From Dehalococcoidia bacterium UBA1141 (GTDB lineage: Bacteria > Chloroflexota > Dehalococcoidia > Lucifugimonadales > UBA3495), in the NCBI GenBank assembly GCA_002311385.1, contig DCAE01000012.1:44001-50166 (forward strand): a stretch of 6,166 nucleotides of DNA, written 5' to 3'. The position numbers and the translations under genes are program-made. The stretch's first letter is position 1. Each line of letters starts with the position of its first letter. The notes beneath the pieces are model-generated. The model was not told the DNA's origin and made no database searches. It saw only the letters and a list, made by a program, of their open reading frames with translations. Positions 4,626 through 6,166 of the stretch are shown here, in pieces.

Positions 4626-5609
4626 CTACAGCTTAAAAAGAGCTCGGGTGTTGCCTTGGGAAATCTGCTCTATCTCCGCTTGAGAACAACCTGCGTCCGC
4701 CAATGATTGCATAGGCGACGGGTCGTCCACTGGGAAAGGATAGTCCGTCCCCAAGAGGACTCTTTCGCTTCCCACCAGACCCAGCAGGTAGGACAACGCT
4801 TGGGCGGAGTGAAGGATGGTGTCGTACCAAAAACGGCCCAGATAGGCCGAGGGGGGTTGAGAAGGCGATCTTGGAATCTCCTGATTGCGGTAGATTCGGT
4901 CGAAGCGCCCAATCTGGTAGGGGAAATAGCCGCCGCCGTGGGGCAGGATTATCCTCAATTCAGGAAACCGGTCCAAGACGCCGCTCATCACCAGAGACCC
5001 TGCGCTCACCGTAGAATCATAGATGTACTGGACAATCACGTTCAACCCGTACTTGGTGGTGCGGGCGGCTGGCGTGGGTTGGGTTGGGTGCATGAACAAT
5101 GGGACATCTAAATCAACCGCCGCCGCCCAGAATTCGTCCAAGTCCGCATCACCTAGGTTTACGTCATCAACGCTGGCGGCGATAACGCCCCCAACGGCGC
5201 CACACTGCTTAACTCCATATTCCAGTTCCTTGGCCGCCAATGTGGCGTTCTGAAGGGGCATGCAAGCAAGCATAGACAAGCGCTCCGGATATCTTTGAAC
5301 CACCTGACTCAGCCTTTCGTTGAGCAGGCGGTTCCATCCTGCGCCCTTATCCGCAGGCATGCTGTACCCAAAAAGGTCGGCCCAAACGGAGAGAATCTGC
5401 CGGTCTATGCCCTGCTTTCCCATCTCTTCCCACCGCTGTTCCAGGTCCAGCAACCGGTCAAAAAATGGCCGAATCTTCAGACCATGGTCGTAACACACGC
5501 ACGTGCCGCCCGCCGCCTGTTCCAGGTGAACGCCATACCGGGATGGCTCTTTCTCCAAGTCCTCCAAGACAATGGGCGGCACCAAGTGGGCATGCATATC
5601 GATGGTCAT
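4626..5609 (-). CDS. ACMSD-type metal-dependent amidohydrolase (amidohydrolase family 2)
   Basis: TIM-barrel hydrolase/decarboxylase of the amidohydrolase-2 group, relatives of which decarboxylate 2-amino-3-carboxymuconate semialdehyde or aromatic acids such as salicylate and resorcylate using one Zn or Mn ion. Metal and catalytic residues are all present: DMHAHL (H6 and H8), FMHP (H174), LPHGGG (H224) and GTDYPFP (D289). Other family segments are GIDRQILSV (67-75), the RYPERLSMLACMPLQ region (106-120), ERVLLGTDYP (282-291), and a C-terminal GNTRALFKL. At 327 residues it is family length and appears complete. The ATG has GGAGAGG about 4 nt upstream and a good promoter at 5646-5674. It is divergent from the GatC-like/amidase genes, suggesting a shared catabolic theme. 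The substrate, and whether it decarboxylates or hydrolyses, cannot be told. Confidence 0.9.
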   Translation of the reverse strand: MTIDMHAHLVPPIVLEDLEKEPSRYGVHLEQAAGGTCVCYDHGLKIRPFFDRLLDLEQRWEEMGKQGIDRQILSVWADLFGYSMPADKGAGWNRLLNERLSQVVQRYPERLSMLACMPLQNATLAAKELEYGVKQCGAVGGVIAASVDDVNLGDADLDEFWAAAVDLDVPLFMHPTQPTPAARTTKYGLNVIVQYIYDSTVSAGSLVMSGVLDRFPELRIILPHGGGYFPYQIGRFDRIYRNQEIPRSPSQPPSAYLGRFWYDTILHSAQALSYLLGLVGSERVLLGTDYPFPVDDPSPMQSLADAGCSQAEIEQISQGNTRALFKL

Positions 5610-5645
5610 TGCGCCTCTCCAAGAAAATCAAGTCGATTAGCCAGC

Positions 5646-5674
5646 ATTATTTCCAATACTGGGACACGGGTCAA
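5646..5674 (-). promoter_or_regulatory. Sigma-70-type promoter of the amidohydrolase gene
   Basis: On the minus strand TTGACC (5669-5674), a 17-bp spacer, and AATAAT (5646-5651). Predicted transcription starts near 5639, about 30 nt before the ATG at 5609, leaving room for the GGAGAGG site at 5614-5620. The -35 hexamer is identical to that of the divergent promoter at 5774. Confidence 0.65.
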
Positions 5675-5773
5675 GTCGAACATGTAGCCATGCCCCAAAG
5701 ACTCACTGCTAGGATCCAACTTCTTGCCATATTCCTGCCATCTTCCCGCCATCTTCCTGATAAACCTTCGTGA

Positions 5774-5802
5774 TTGACCTTCTAGTAGGACGTTACTACA
5801 AT
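5774..5802 (+). promoter_or_regulatory. Sigma-70-type promoter of the GatC-like/amidase genes
   Basis: TTGACC (5774-5779), a 17-bp spacer, and TACAAT (5797-5802), five of six matches in each hexamer. Predicted transcription starts near 5809, about 50 nt before the ATG at 5860. It lies inside the longer open frame that begins at 5770, which excludes that earlier start. Confidence 0.72.
5783..5798. promoter_or_regulatory. Dyad inside the promoter: possible operator
   Basis: TAGTA (5783-5787) and TACTA (5794-5798) form an inverted repeat with a 6-bp centre, lying in the spacer and touching the -10 of the amidase promoter. A dimeric repressor bound here would block RNA polymerase. The half-sites are short, so chance is possible. 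Confidence 0.35.
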
Positions 5803-5859
5803 TCTGGTGCCGGAGAACCAGCTACGATCACCCGTTGGCGGGAAGGGAGATGCCAATCT

Positions 5860-6111
5860 ATGTCATCAGAACGTTCCAGAAAAAAATTCCTGAGCCCGGA
5901 AGGCAATTGGGAAGGCTTTTTAAGCGTGGCTCAAGGTGCCGGATTAGACGTTGACGACCCTCACATGCAAGAGCTGTACGATTACATTCGAGTGGTGCTG
6001 CCGGGCCTACAAGCCGTCGACGAATTGGACCTCAGCGGAGTCGACCCGGCCATGGTCTATTTCCCGCCTCAATCCATAATCTCTCAAGAACCCGCCCAAC
6101 CGGGAACGTAA
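5860..6111 (+). CDS. GatC/AtzG-like small amidase subunit
   Basis: Small cytosolic protein of 83 residues, probably the accessory subunit that wraps an amidase-signature enzyme as GatC does in GatCAB or AtzG in AtzEG. Visible features are a helical segment GLDVDDPHMQELYDYIR (28-44), then LPGLQAVDELDLSGVDPAM (47-65), matching the helix followed by 'L...VD(T)xGVxP' of GatC, and a short Pro-rich tail. I chose the ATG at 5860 over an ATG at 5770 because GGGAG lies 10 nt before it and the promoter -35/-10 falls between the two. The amidase gene starts 2 bp after the stop, so the two are translationally linked. Without GatB in view, a role in a catabolic amidase is more likely than in tRNA charging. 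The GatC and AtzG groups cannot be separated by eye. Confidence 0.6.
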   Translation: MSSERSRKKFLSPEGNWEGFLSVAQGAGLDVDDPHMQELYDYIRVVLPGLQAVDELDLSGVDPAMVYFPPQSIISQEPAQPGT

Positions 6112-6113
6112 AG

Positions 6114-6166
6114 ATGTCCAGTAACAGGGAAAGCCTGGAAATCTGCTATCTACCCGCAACCGAACT
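6114..6166 (+). CDS. Amidase (GatA/AtzE-like), 5' fragment cut by window end
   Basis: Only the first 17 full codons are present. The stretch SLEICYLPATEL matches the usual N-terminus of amidase-signature enzymes (…xxLxxLSATELA…), which hydrolyse amides with a Ser-cisSer-Lys triad further downstream. The ATG follows the GatC-like stop by 2 bp with only a weak purine run before it, typical of translational coupling. The catalytic region is outside the window, so the call rests on the N-terminus and the GatC-like neighbour. Confidence 0.6.
   Translation, partial: MSSNRESLEICYLPATE

Noticed and set aside
5770..5859. Longer N-terminus for the GatC-like protein from the ATG at 5770
   Set aside because: The -35 and -10 of a good promoter lie within it, and the GGGAG-preceded ATG at 5860 gives the expected family length.

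Overview
The window reads as chromosomal DNA from a free-living, moderately GC-rich bacterium. The gene mix is a luciferase-like flavin oxidoreductase, an ACMSD-type amidohydrolase, a GatC/AtzG-like subunit with an amidase, a stand-alone CheX-like protein, and a tubulin/FtsZ-family protein of the 'GQAGGKI' type. That mix resembles Chloroflexota (SAR202/Dehalococcoidia-like lineages). This assignment is inference from gene content and not a sequence match. I see no phage genes, transposase, CRISPR array, tRNA or rRNA.

Layout. 1-1052 (+): LLM-class flavin-dependent oxidoreductase whose start lies at or before the window edge. 1094-1125: a perfect bidirectional terminator shared with the convergent CheX-like gene (1196-1672, -). 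1718-2490: about 770 bp with no convincing gene. It holds a long minus-strand frame broken by one TGA, several nested inverted repeats and a very strong bidirectional terminator (2411-2446). 2491-3612 (-): an FtsZ/CetZ-like GTPase with an intact GTP-binding core but an altered T7 catalytic loop. 3770-4216 (-): a small Cys/His zinc-site protein with a long acidic tail, same strand, 157 bp upstream of the GTPase. 4217-4625: a 409-bp intergenic stretch with two back-to-back promoter-like sequences, a compact structured element with kink-turn-like features, and a terminator for the next gene. 4626-5609 (-): metal-dependent amidohydrolase. 5610-5859: a divergent control region with two good sigma-70-type promoters. 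5860-6111 (+): GatC/AtzG-like small subunit. 6114-6166 (+): start of an amidase, cut by the window end.

How they may work together. The outer genes (flavin oxidoreductase, amidohydrolase, amidase pair) look like catabolic enzymes for organic nitrogen or aromatic/cyclic compounds. The amidohydrolase and amidase pair are divergently transcribed from one control region and could be co-regulated. The centre is different: a zinc-site/acidic protein followed by a non-canonical tubulin-family GTPase could be a small cytoskeletal module. No cell-division partner gene is visible nearby. The most unexplained parts are the two non-coding stretches with RNA-like folds.
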